Origin: Candidula unifasciata
Taxonomy: Eukaryota; Mollusca; Gastropoda; Stylommatophora; Geomitridae
NCBI GenBank assembly: GCA_905116865.2
Contig: CAJHNH020000235.1
Span: 234,501-298,500 of the forward strand
DNA: 64,000 nucleotides
Direction of reading: 5' to 3'
Shown here: positions 21,205 through 34,900 of the stretch, piece after piece
How positions within the stretch are numbered: the stretch's first letter is position 1
How the letters are laid out: the number at the start of each line of letters is the position of its first letter
Made by a program: the position numbers and the translations under genes
Notes under the pieces: generated by a model
What the model was told of the DNA's origin: nothing
The model's database searches: none
Seen by the model: the letters and a program-made list of their open reading frames with translations, nothing else

Positions 21205-21760
21205 TTAGTTCTGCAATCTCCTCCTCAGTAACTCCACAAGGGAAAAATAACTGATCATGGAAATTCTGTGTTGATTAATCAGACGTCTTGTGTCCTGATT
21301 TGGGGTTGAACAACAAATCACCATCATGGCACACGGGTAGGTACAAGTGCTCTGTTCTTCTTCTAACTCAAACCTGAGTCTGAAGAATCTCAGTACCGGC
21401 GAGGATCCTGAAATATTTTGGGTATATGTTTTACTCAAAATTTTGCCCGGAAAGCGCCGTTAGGCTACTCTTTTCGATTTCCAACTGACAATGCACATGG
21501 GCGCCCGATCTCACTACCCAGAGACCAAGGGGAATTACTACTAGAAGTCCAAGTCCACATGAAAAAATCCCAGCCCAGATTCCATCATTCCTGGGTGAAA
21601 TGTTCATCTCTGGCTAATACAAGTTGCACCCCCTATGTCTACCAACCTGGACAGTGAGTCCTGCTTGTTGCCGTGATGCTGGCGTTAATGACATCGCTCA
21701 TGATAACCGCCTTGTCTGACAGATAATCTGCACGCTTATTGCCTTGAACACCTGCATAGA
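21205..21760 (-). mobile_element. LINE-A-related fragment split by SINE S2
   Basis: 21205-21300 and 21595-21760 match consecutive parts of the minus-strand LINE-A relative at 40915-41235 (AACTCCACAAG..., GTGAAATGTTCAT, TTGCACCCCCTATGTC). The 295 bp between them is an S2 SINE. Confidence 0.75.
21300..21594 (-). mobile_element. SINE family S2, nested copy
   Basis: The complement of the body at 46260-46530: CACTACCCAGAGACCAAGGG, GCCGTTAGGCTACTC, TTCTTCTAACTCAAACCTGA. Confidence 0.8.
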
Positions 21761-22636
21761 CCCAGTATAAAAATAAAAATTAGGCGAGTTTTTAATGATG
21801 CATTTAATTAGAGCATTCATTCTTGTCTGATGAGGCCAGCCTGGATTATCTTGTGAAGTTTAAAGAAGCTGCATACTGAGGAACACAGATTTCTTTAGTA
21901 TACTCTGATCGGTACATCTCACGAACCTGCCTGCATCTCGCCGGCATGCAAGATTGTGTTCCTCTTGGCTCCCATTCATTCGGTGGCCTTCCCTGCAGGC
22001 TGTTCTATGTTCTAGAAGCATCAGGTTGTGTTATTTTTAAAGCTTTAAGCATCCTATATTCCACGTTGCGCGCAGCCAGCAGCATGTTCTATTTTCCACA
22101 TTCTTGCCAGCGGCAATGTGTGTGTTACAGCTTTGGCTCTTCATCACTATCACTGCGGCCTTACTTGGTGACTTGAATTGTGAGATCAATTTCTTGCCTA
22201 CGCCCACAAACAGATCAAACTAAAACCCACCCTGTCGCTTAATTTCACCTGCCAAGAAAGAGAGCTGCGCACTTCCTCGTGTTGGGCCTGAAACGATTTT
22301 CAACATGGTGTGTATAGATGGCGAAACACCCCTAGAACATAGAAAAGCCAGTGAGAATGGCATGAATAGGAGCTGACAGGAAATCTTGCACGCGGGTGAG
22401 ATACAGGCAGGTTTATGATATGTTCCCTGTGATCAAATGTATACAGTACAAAAGTGCTTTCAGTGTAAGATAGGATTCACAGAAGAACTAATCACACACT
22501 TTTTGGGACAGAAAAAGTTAACTGGCAACTGTGGAAATCAAGCTCTGGTATGTTGATGATTGAGAAATAATTTCACTAACCTCGAAACCACTAAGCTACA
22601 CAATATTTACCTAGATTTTATGTATTTATTTTGCAG

Positions 22637-22965
22637 AAATATGGGCGGGATTTTCTCACAAGAAATCTCTACCGAAGACGAGGTCACAACAATCAGAGAT
22701 AGCTTAGGGTTGACACCTTCACAGCGATTGGACAACCCACGGTTGCATGATGTGCGCTTGCTGGCTTGGGATCCCAGATCCCCGTCAGATTTTATTAGCA
22801 GGACCCCTATAATTGTGGAGAAGACCCCAGTGATCCAGGCCAAGAGAATGAAGCCATCGTGCAGTGCTACAAGTGCTCTACAGGAGGGTCCAGCCATTAA
22901 GGATCCAAGGTCCCCCACGAATGAATTCGCTAGAACACCAATTAATCCATGTCAGTCCTCATCAG
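22637..22965 (+). CDS. CDCA3: CDCA3-like protein, coding exon 1 (start codon at 22641)
   Basis: Acceptor TTTATTTTGCAG at 22636, then AAAT and ATG at 22641. 108 codons plus one base lead to the donor GTACTT at 22966. The protein starts MGGIFSQE. Residues 44-57 read DPRSPSDFISRTPI and 88-100 DPRSPTNEFARTP. These two spaced repeats match the paired DPRSPxxxIxRTPI / DPRSPTxxIARTP motifs of vertebrate CDCA3 (trigger of mitotic entry 1), and vertebrate CDCA3 also starts MG. Paired SP/TP sites suit cyclin-dependent kinase control. Ends in phase 1. Confidence 0.9.
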
Positions 22966-25900
22966 GTACTTGCTTATCTGTTTTGTTTTTTGTTTTCTTC
23001 CTTGACTATTTCTTTTTTGTCTGTCTCGGTTATTTATGTTTTCCTTTTCTGTGATTTCTGTTATATTCCCTGTTATTTCTGCCTCACTTTTTTTTTAAAT
23101 TCCTATTATTTTTTTTTCCTTCCTTTGTTATTTCTGCTGTTTTTCTTCCTCTGTTATTTCTGTTTTTCTTACTGTTTTTTTTTTTAAACTTTTATTGCTA
23201 ATTTTTCCCTCGCTGTTATTTCTAATTTTATTTCTGGGTTTTTTTCTTTGTTATTTCTGGGTTTTTTCTTTTAAATGTTTCTGGTTTTTTTTTTGTTCAC
23301 TGTTCTTTCCTCCTTCCACTAATGGTGGGGAATGTCCTTGTTCTGCCCTTGTCTTTCCTTGAGGGTCGACCAGTCTGCATGTGGCTGCACTGGACAGATG
23401 CTCTAAGGCAACGGTTCTAAACCTGTGGGTTGAGACCCTTTTGTGGGTCGAACGACCCTTTCATAGTGGTCGCCAAAGACGATCGCAAAACACATTCACA
23501 AAAGTTATAAAGCAGCAATGAAAATAATGGTATGGTTGGGGGTCGCCACAACATGAGTGACTGTAATAAATGGTCACCACAACATGAGGAACTGTATTCA
23601 AGGGTCGCCACAACATGAGGAACTGTATTCAAGGGTCACCACAACATGAGGAACTGTATTAAAGGGTCACCACAACATGAGGAACTGTATTAAAGGGTCA
23701 CCACAACATGAGGAACTGTATTAAAGGGTCACCACAACATGAGGAACTGTATTAAAGGGTCACCACAACATGAGGAACTGTATTAAAGGGTCACCACAAC
23801 ATGAGGAACTGTATTAAAGGGTCACCACAACATGAGGAACTGTATTAAAGGGTCACCACAACATGAGGAACTGTATTAAAGGGTCACCACAACATGAGGA
23901 ACTGTATTCAAGGGTCACCACAACATGAGGAACTGTATTAAAGGGTCACCACAACATGAGGGAACTGTATTAAAGGGTCACCACAACATGAGGAACTGTA
24001 TTGAAGGGTCTCCACAACATGAGGAACTGTATTGAAGGGTCACCACAACATGAGGAACTGTATTAAAGGGTCACCACAACATGAGGAACTGTATTAAAGG
24101 GTCGCCACAACATGAGGAACTGTATTAAAGGGTCGCCACAACATGAGGAACTGTATTAAAGGGTCACCACAACATGAGGAACTGTATTAAAGGGTCACCA
24201 CAACATGAGGAACTGTATTAAAGGGTCACCACAACATGAGGAACTGTATTGAAGGGTCACCACAACATGAGGAACTGTATTAAAGGGTCACCACAACATG
24301 AGGGAACTGTATTAAAGGGTCACCACAACATGAGGGAACTGTATTAAAGGGTCACCACAACATGAGGGAACTGTATTAAAGGGTCACCACAACATGAGGG
24401 AACTGTATTAAAGGGTCACCACAACATGAGGGAACTGTATTAAAGGGTCACCACAACATGAGGAACTGTATTAAAGGGTCACCACAACATGAGGAACTGT
24501 ATTAAAGGGTCACCACAACATGAGGAACTGTATTCAAGGGTCACCACAACATGAGGAACTGTATTAAAGGGTCACCACAACATGAGGAACTGTATTAAAG
24601 GGTCGCCACAACACGAGGAACTGTGTTAAAGGGTCACCACAACATGAGGAACTGTATTAAAGGGTCACCACAACATGAGGAACTGTATTAAAGGGTCACC
24701 ACAACATGAGGAACTGTATTAAAGGGTCACCACAACATGAGGAACTGTATTCAAGGGTCACCACAACATGAGGAACTGTATTAAAGGGTCACCACAACAT
24801 GAGGAACTGTGTTAAAGAGTCGCCACAACACGGGTTACTGTATTAAAGGGTCGCCACAACATGAGGAACTGTGTTAAAGAGTCGCCACAACACGGGTTAC
24901 TGTATTAAAGGGTCGCCACAACATGAGGAACTGTGTTAAAGGGTCGCCACAACATGAGGAACTGTATTAAAGGGTCGCCACAACATGAGGAACTGTATTA
25001 AATGGTCGCCACAACACGGGTTACTGTATTAAAGGGTCGCCACAACACGAGGAACTGTATTAAAGGGTCGCCACAACACGAGGAACCTATTAAAGGGTCT
25101 TTACAACACGAACTGTATTAAAGGGTCGCCACAACACGAGGAACTGTATTAAAGGGTCGCCACAACACGAGGAACTGTATTAAAGGGTCGCCACAACACG
25201 AGAAACAGTGTTAAATGGTCGCCACAACATGAGTGACCGTAATAAAAAGTCGCCACAACATGAGGAACTGTATTAAAGGGTCGCCACAACATGAGGAACT
25301 GTATTAAATGGTCGTAACAACATGAGTGACTGTATTAAATGGTCGTCACAACATGAGTGACTGTATTAAAGGGTTGTCACAACATGAGTGACTGTATTAA
25401 AGGGTCGTCACAACACAGGTTACTGTATTAAAGGGTCGCCACAACACAAGGAACTGTGTTAAAGAGTCGCCACAACACGGGTTACTGTATTAAAGGGTCG
25501 CCACAACACGAGGAACTGTATTAAAGGGTCGCCACAACACGAGGAACCTATTAAAGGGTCGCCACAACACGAACTGTATTAAAGGGTCGCCACAACACGA
25601 GGAACTGTATTAAAGGGTCGCCACAACACGAGAAACAGTGTTAAATGGTCGCCACAACATGAGTGACCGTAATAAAAAGTCGCCACAACATGAGGAACTG
25701 TATTAAAGGGTCGCCACAACATGAGGAACTGTATTAAATGGTCGTAACAACATGAGTGACTGTATTAAATGGTCGTCACAACATGAGTGACTGTATTAAA
25801 GGGTTGTCACAACATGAGGAACTGTGTTAAAGAGTCGCCACAACACGGGTTACTGTATTAAAGGGTCGCCACAACACGAGGAACTGTATTAAAGGGTCGC

Positions 25901-28900
25901 CACAACACGAGGAACCTATTAAAGGGTCGCCACAACACGAACTGTATTAAAGGGTCGCCACAACACGAGGAACTGTATTAAAGGGTCGCCACAACACGAG
26001 AAACAGTGTTAAATGGTCGCCACAACATGAGTGACCGTAATAAAAAGTCGCCACAACATGAGGAACTGTATTAAAGGGTCGCCACAACATGAGGAACTGT
26101 ATTAAATGGTCGTAACAACATGAGTGACTGTATTAAATGGTCGTCACAACATGAGTGACTGTATTAAAGGGTTGTCACAACATGAGTGACTGTATTAAAG
26201 GGTCGTCACAACATGAGTGACTGTATTAAAGGGTCGTCACAACATGAGTGACTGTATTAAAGGGTCGTCACAACATGAGTGACTGTATTAAAGGGTCGTC
26301 ACAACATGAGTGACTGTATTAAATGGTCGTCACAACATGAGTGACTGTATTAAAGGGTCATCACAACATGAGTGACTAATAAAGGGTCGTCACAACATGA
26401 GTGACTGTATTAAAGGGTCATCACAACATGAGTGACTGTATTAAAGGGTCATCACAACATGAGTACCTAATAAAGGGTCGTCACAACATGAGTGACTGTA
26501 ATAAAGGGTCGTCACAACATGAGGAACTGTAACACTGTAATAAAGGGTCGTCACAACATGAGGAACTGTATTAAATGGTCGTCACAACATGAGTGACTGT
26601 ATTAAATGGTCGTCACAACATGAGTGACTGTATTAAATGGTCGTCACAACATGAGTGACTGTATTAAATGGTCGTCACAACATGAGTGACTGTATTAAAG
26701 GGTCGTCACAACATGAGTGACTGTATTAAAGGGTCATCACAACATGAGTGACTAATAAAGGGTCGTCACAACATGAGTGACTGTATTAAAGGGTCATCAC
26801 AACATGAGTGACTGTATTAAAGGGTCATCACAACATGAGTGCCTAATAAAGGGTCGTCACAACATAAGTGACTGTATTAAAGGGTCGTCACAACATGAGT
26901 GACTGTAATAAAGGGTCGTCACAACATGAGGAACTGTAATAAAGGGTCGTCACAACATGAGGAACTGTATTAAATGGTCGTCACAACATGAGTGACTGTA
27001 TTAAATTGTTGTCACAACATGAGTGACTGTATTAAATGGTCGTCACAACATGAGTGACTGTATTAAAGGGTCGTCACAACATGAGTAACTGTATTAAAGG
27101 GTCGTCACAACATGAGTGACTGTATTAAAGGGTCGTCACAACATGAGTGACTGTAATAAAGGGTCGTCACAACATGAGTGACTGTAATAAAGGGTCGCCA
27201 CAACATGAGGAACTGTATTAAAGGGTCGTTGCATTTGGAAGGTTGAGACACACTGCTCTAGCTGTAATGCCTGTAGATAAAGGGGATAGATATGAACCAC
27301 ACTTCCCCAATTTTATCTTTTCTTTGTTCTTTTCTATTTTTCTGACCATCTTCCTCTTTGTCCAAAAATAGAATCACTGTGGTTTCTTTTTTGTTCTCGT
27401 GATAAATAGCTGCGTAGATGAAAATATATGTAAACACTCACTAACCATCATGTTACTTGTTATCCTTTAACCATCATGTTACTTGTTATCCTTTAACCAT
27501 AGTGTTACTTGTTATCCTTTAACAATCATGTTACTTGTTATCCTTTAACCATCATGTTACTTGTTATCCTTTAACCATCATGTTACTTGTTATCCTTTAA
27601 CCATCATGTTACTTGTTATCCTTTAACCATCACGTTACTTGTTATCCTTTAACCATCATGTTACTTGTTATCCTTTAACCATCATGTTACTTGTTATCCT
27701 TTAACCATCGTGTTACTTTTTATCCTTTAACCATCATGTTACTTGTTATCCTTTAACCATCGTGTTACTTGTTATCCTTTAACCATCATGTTACTTGTTA
27801 TCCTTTAACCATCGCGTTACTTGTTATCCTTTAACCATCATGTTACTTGTTATCCTTTAACCATCGTGTTACTTGTTATCCTTTAACCATCGTGTTACTT
27901 GTTATCCTTTAACCATCATGTTACTTGTTATCCTTTAACCATCATGTTACTTGTTATCTTTTTCGATATCTTAGAACGTTAGTCTGACCGGTTTTTGTTT
28001 GATCCTCTGGTGCAGCAGCCATCTCAATGTCTCCATGTTGAACATACCCACAAGTTAATTGGCATATCTTTTTTCTGACCAGTCTATCTGCTCTTTTATT
28101 TCCTTTGACTCTGGCATATCCTGGTGTGCCATTTCAAGTTAGTCTCTTGGTGCAGAACTTTTGGATGCTGTCAACCAGGTCTGGTCGCAGTTTGCCAGGT
28201 TGGATCTTCTTAAGCATGCTCTTTGAGTTTGTCACTGTCAGTGTGAGTTGCTTTCTCCTCTGCGAGCCATGCAGATGCCCCTGTGACAGCTGCTGTCGTC
28301 AAGTTAGAAGTATTCTCACTGTCATGTTTTATGCCAGTAGATGTCAGCCCTCATGGTTCACTATCACATCAGTATCATCATGTGTCCTGCCTTGTGGCTT
28401 AGGCACTCATCTCTCGCTACTGATCTGGATCCTTGGTATTTTGGATCACTTCCAAAATGCGGCTGCTTAAGCCCTCAAGCATTGTCTCCCTTGTGTCTTC
28501 TTCTATCACCCTGTGATCGTTTCGGTTATTGCGATGTTCTCCGTTGCCTCTCTTCTATCATGAGATCAAGTAGAGTGAAATGGCTTGGGCATATTGAAAG
28601 AATGTCAGATGACAGAGAAGTAAAAACTGTAAACACAAGGGAGATGAAAGTTCTTAGACCACAAGGCAGACCAAGAAGATGATGGAGAGATAATGTCCAG
28701 ACAGGCTTGCAGACACTTGGTGTCACCAACTCTGTTAATCAGTCTCTCCACTGTATCTTATACGATCACCATAATGATGGATTAGGTCTGTGTTCTTGTT
28801 TTATTTGCCTTATAACATATCCATACAATCTGCCTAATGAGATTCATGAACAAATTCAAAGATACTTGGACAGTTAATCATGCATTTGGTTTTAATAGTC

Positions 28901-31900
28901 AAGAGGAAAACCAAGAAAGAGATGAATAAATAATCTAGCTGAAACTTGCAAAAAGATTAATAAATCCATCACCCAAGCCACTCGAGAAGGGCAAGACAAA
29001 CCATGACACTGAGCTACAACCTGGTATCAGTGAGACGACAAAACCACAACACTGGGCTACAACCTGGTATCAGTGAGATGACAAAACCACGATACTGGGC
29101 TACAACCTGGTATCAGTGAGATGACAAAACCACGCCACTGAGCTACAACCTGGTATCAGTGAGACGAAAAAACCACGACACTGGGCTACAACATGGTATC
29201 AGTGAGACGACAAAACCACGACACTGGGCTATAACCTGGTATCAGTGAGACGACAAAACCACGACACTGGGCTACAACCTGGAATCAGTGAGATGACAAA
29301 ACCACGACACGGCTACAACCTGGTATCAGTGAGACGACAAAAGAAGAAGTCATTACATAGTGAAGAGGCTGGCCGAACGATTAAAAATGTTGGGCTGTTA
29401 TGCGGGAACCCAGGTTCAAATCCTTTTTAAAGCCATGAATTTTTTTCTTTTGTTGGCAAAAATAAAATCGTAATTGCACTGGTTAAGGCCACAGCACTGG
29501 CCGCATAACCTTAAATCCTACGGCCGAAAGACCACCACCCTGCCCCCCCTCCCTACTCACACCCCGCCCCCCCCTCCCTACTCACACCCCGCCCCCCTCC
29601 CTACTCACACCCCGCCCCCTTCCCATACTCACACCCCGCCCCCTCCCATACTCACACCACAGTGGTAAACACAGACAATTTAGACAGTCATTACATAAAT
29701 CATCATCAGTTCTCGTTATGCCTAGTGGCACATGAGGCTTCAGAGAGGACTTTCCATGCTTTTCTGTCCTGTGCAATCTTCAGTGCAGTTTTCCATGTCA
29801 AAGATGCCGCACTCAGGTCACTTTCCATCATTCGTCTCCATGATGTTTTTGGGCGCCCCTGTTTTCTCTTTCCCTCTGGTCTTCCACGTGAGAGCTGTTT
29901 TGGCAGTTATATCAGAAATCATTCTCATAACGTGGCCAAGCCATTTCCATCTTCTCTTGGTAATCATACTGTCTAAAGTTTCTTGGTTTGTGGCTTGAAG
30001 TAGTTTAGTGTTTGAAATTGTATCTGGCCAGAAAATTTTGATAATTCTACGTAGACATGTGTGGTGGAAGGTGGACAGCTTGTGTGCATCCTTTTTGGTC
30101 ATTCTCCAGCATTCCGCTCCATAAAGAAGAACTGGCAAAATGATGCTCTTGTAGAGTCGGAGTTTCGTTCCTCTGCAATAATTGTTGGATTTCCAGATTA
30201 GCTTATCATTTCCAAAAGCAGCTCTAGCTTTGTTCAGACGTGACTGTATGTCTTACATAAATGATTTGTTGAAATGTTCCAGCAGTTGTCGTGCGGCGGA
30301 ATGTAGTATCTACAAACCACACAGAAGAATCAGGCGTCAACGAGCTGAAATCCTATTTGGAACTTGCCAGTCAGCTTCCAGTTTTTGAGTCTAATCTAGG
30401 AGTCTCAGGTATGCCAGATTATGTTGTCTTTGTTGTTATTATTTTTTGCTTCTTCCTATTTTACTTTTTCTTCTTTTCTGCTTTGTAATGCCAGTGTGCC
30501 GCATTGAATCCCAGCTTCAGACGATTTGACAATAGAACGTTTTTCATTGGTTCGGACAGTCTTACCGAGAGTCGACCATTCAGAGAGATGTGGCAAACTA
30601 CTAAATGTAAATTTGCCTGGAAGAAAAACCAACAGCCAAAAAATGCAAGGCTTGGTTCTGCAACGTCCTGTAAAGGATATGCAAACAACTTTAAACACAA
30701 TTTTTTTTTTCAGTTAGTGGCCTTATATGACATGCTTGTTAGAATGTTGAATTAATAATCAACCTCACAGCATACAAGCATTCGGGACACCCCCATAAGC
30801 GCTCCGTCCCCATCTTCAGCAGCTTACGAGTTGCAATTCCGATTGCACCAGTAGTTGTCTGATTGTACAATGCTTGTTAGAGTGGCACCAGTAGGTAGCT
30901 GTCTGATTGTACAGTGCTTGTTAGAGTGACACCAGTAGTTGTCTGATTGTACAATCCTTGTTAGAGTGACACCAGTAGTTGTCTGATTGTACAATCCTTG
31001 TTAGAGTGACACCAGTAGCTGTCTGATTGTACAATGCTTGTTAGAGTGGCAGTTAGCCTTTTATTTCTTCCTCCATTTGAAGCTGCCCCTGAGACCTGCA
31101 CAAGGAACAGCCCCTTTATGTGACATCTGAAACCCAGACGGGGAAACCCCCTTTATGTGACATCTGAAACCCAGACGGGGAAACCCCTATATGTGACATC
31201 TGAAACCTACTCGTGGCAGCCCCTATATGTCAAATCTGGAACCCACGCGGCAAAACCAATATATGTGACATCTAAAACCCCTACCTATATGTGACATCTG
31301 ACACCCACACGGGGAAACCACTATATGTGACACCTGGAACCCACATGAAGGAAACCCCTATATGTTACATCTTTAACCCAGACGAGGAAAACCCTTGTAT
31401 GTCACATCTGCAGCAGTTAGCTGAACTGGTCTGGTAGGTGGTGCTGAGTTATATTTTGTATAATATTTCTTTTCTTGTCAGGGAAAACTATGCCACCGTT
31501 GGAGAAGCCGGAATCAGGGGAAGCTGGATCTCTACTGGAAAGTCCAGAGTCAGCGGAGACAGTATCTTCCCCAGAAAATCCAGAATCAAGGGACATTATA
31601 AAAGAGGGATCAGAGATGTTCGTAGAGAAGGTAGGGTTATCTGTCTCAGTGTGTTTGTGTTTTCATCATCATCATGTTGCCATGTCATGTGTGTGGGCGG
31701 ATTAGGTCTGCTTTTGCCAATGTGCCATGCCCTCTGCACCTGGAGAATTCTCATCCAGATGGTGGCACGTTGTATCACAGGATTTTAATCGCTCATTATG
31801 CACTCCTAGTAGTTGGGTTGAATGTCACTCACTCTTGATGGTTGAATTAAGAATCGACATTACAGCACTCGGAGCACTTCCATAAGCACTCAGTCCCCTA

Positions 31901-34900
31901 TCTGCAGCAGCAAGCAGAGAGTTCCAATTCCTATGGCATTAGTAATTGTCTTACTTGAGGGTTGAGCATCGGCCAGATCCCCTGGTAACTCCATGCAGCG
32001 CCATTCTCCTCAGAACTATTTGACTGCATGGTAACATTTATTCAGCAGAAAGAATGCCTGTTTAAGGGTGATAGAATTGGCCATTGATCGATCAGTTTGT
32101 CCACTCTAAGCTGCTCCCTAAAGGTTTTCCCTACCGTCCTGAGGTTAACAGATGGCAGACCAACATGATCCTAGATACCCTGTTAAACCTCCAAAGGAGT
32201 TATAATTAAGGCATCCATAATGTCTACACCAACTGGGTGTAACCTGCAGTCCTCTGTGCAGGTAAATGATCTATTTGCGCTTCTGCACTGTTCACTCTTC
32301 CCAAAAGGCCCTCGCAAAACCTAGCTTGTCATACAATAACTTCTCCACCAAGGGAGGCAGAACCGGCCAGACTATCTGCCTGCTTATTTCCCAACACGCC
32401 GGCATGACCTAGAGAAAATATCCAGAGGATGCTAACTACATGCCAGTCTCCGCCTTTCTCAACATGCTCTGTGAGTCAGTTACAATCACAGCATGTGTGT
32501 ACAGCTGATTCTCTATCCAGCGGAAGGCAGCAGTGACTGCCTCCACCTCCATTCTCGAACTAGACGTTGTGATATCACATGCCAGGCTTTGTTGTACTAA
32601 GTGACATCCTGGGCAGGAATTGTAATGAATTATTTGTTGAATTTCTGATTCTGCAGCGCCAGCTCTGGCCATTCCCTGCACTCACGTCCCTAAGTAATTA
32701 GAACCCTACATGTCTGTTTCTTGCTCGGGCACTTTAACCCACTCCCCTCCTCACCCAAATCGATCAAGCCTGCACACGTCTAATTGTGTCTTCAACTTGC
32801 GCCCTCCAAGATCTTCCTCTTGTTAGTCTGACCCTTAACTCTCCCCAGAGCTTCATGCAGGAGGTGTTTCTTGTCTGCAGCTACTCTGAGATATGACTTT
32901 GTTTGCAGAACTTTGAGCCTATCTGCAATAGTAGGCAGTGCAAGTATTGGTAGCATAGAGTCGGAATGAATATGCTTTACATGAGATGTTTCTTTTTGCT
33001 GAACTCAAGTCAATCTGGTGCCGTCTCCACAGTAAAGGTTGTCTGCAATGGATCTCTAACAGGCTCTGTCTCTTTTCTTGGTTGTACTCTCTCTCAGACT
33101 GCTGCTCATCCATCTCTTAATATAGTCCTCCCACTTGTATCTTTGCCCACCTCTTGCTCCCTTGCCTTTGACCTTTCCTTTCAGAATAGTTTTAAAAGTG
33201 TGTTGTCTTTTAATATGGCCAGAGTATTTCGATTGTCTCTTTTTAAAATTTCTTTCAGTAATTCTCTTTTATAGTAAACAACAGTGGAGACTGTTCAACA
33301 GAAATTAAAAGGAGGATGGCCATAGCAATGCAAAGAAAGAACAGCCTTAAAAGTCTATGGTTAAGCACCAGCAAGGAAATCAAAATTAGAATTCTGAGAG
33401 CATGCATCTTCCCTGTAGCTACATACGGATGTGAGTCGTGGACTATCTCTCAGTCCTTAAGAAAGAGAATAGGGGCTTTTGAGCTGAAATGCTATAGAAA
33501 GATTCCCAGAATATCTTGGACAAAGAAGATGAGAAATACCGACATCTTAAAAGATCTGAACATCAAGGAAGATTGGCTAATAAACAGCATCCTTTCTCGA
33601 AAGCTGAAATATTTTGGTCATATCAAGCGCCTCGACATTTGGAAAAAATTATAACAGAAGGCATGGTACCAGGAAGAAGGGGCAGGGGCCGAGCGACACG
33701 AAGATGGGCACAAGATATAAGTGACTCCTTGAGTATGAAAGTTCATGAGGCGGGAGAGCTGGCAAGAGACCGAGTTTCTTTCAGTCAGACTGTGATGAGA
33801 GCGACGTTCTGCAAAGCACCTGCTACATGATGATGATGAAACTCTTTTTATTTGTAGCCTTTCCAGAATCTCATGGTACTCGTGATCCTCATCCGCATGG
33901 TGGCACTTTGTGTCACCGGGTGTTTATCGCTTGTGTGATGTCCTGGTGCGATACAACATGAGAGAGAGTTTTGGTTTAGAAGAGAAAAAAAAAATATGAG
34001 TGTGCCGTTTTGTGGTTTGGAGGGTAGTGAAAGCACTTCACAGTGCAATCCTCATCGTTTACCAGGTTTAATTCCCGCAGTCTGGAATGAAAACATTCTC
34101 ATGGCTTGCAGTCGTACAAGAGTTCAACCGTGGAAGAAGTTGGAGCTTCACCACATAAATATTTCTATAGGTAGTAGCTGAAACACTCTGCCAGCCATTA
34201 TGGTGGAGACGACAGTTCTTTCTTGTAATCATTAATTTTAAAAAAAAACTGTGTTTTTTAATCATTACATTTGTTAAATTATTATTGAAAGGTTTTTTTT
34301 TTTTAACATTTGCTTTAGGAGACGGAGCATCTGTGGAGATGTCTGAAGTTCTGTGATGCTGATTCTGAAATCACTAAATCATTTGTCTTACATTTTAAAA
34401 CTATTTCAGGACCTCAAATCTTTTGGAGATCTTGAAGATGCAGTAGCACTTGATATCATTGATACTGAATGTGGTGATGGATGTGACGACAATGCTGGAT
34501 GTGACGATGATGCTGGATGTGTTAAAGATGATGGTTGTGAAGACATTGAAGCTTCAACAGAGACAGTGGATAACAAATTCATCTCAAAAGGTAAGTTAGG
34601 TTTAAAATAAACATTTGATGTAACCAATCCATGTCATTGGTGGTTAGAAACAGACTTCTTGCATGCTATATACAGCCAGTTTTAACATATGGCTTTGAAT
34701 TCTGGACAATAAAAAAACTACCAAACAATTTCTGGAGGTCTGGGAAATGTGGTTTTGCAGAAGAATCCTTACCATTCCTTGGACAGCCAAATAGAGCAAC
34801 CCAGATGTTTTGAAAGAGGTGAAAGATCAAAGACAGTTTAACACAAACATCAGAAAGAGACAGTCATTTTTTTGGAAGGCATGTTATGTTGAATTATGTT

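Noticed and set aside
23540..27225. Regular repeats resembling a CRISPR array
   Set aside because: Units are directly tandem with no unique spacers, flanked by hAT termini, in an animal gene intron. The same applies to 27440-27960, 53725-55625 and 60428-62155.
33316..33830. 112-residue frame as a host gene
   Set aside because: Reverse transcriptase thumb of LINE-B; repeated at 42740, 38766 and 17036.
34319..34400. Possible CDCA3 exon after TTTGCTTTAG
   Set aside because: The sequence matches the LINE-A C-terminal codons; the real exon starts at 34410 with consistent phase.
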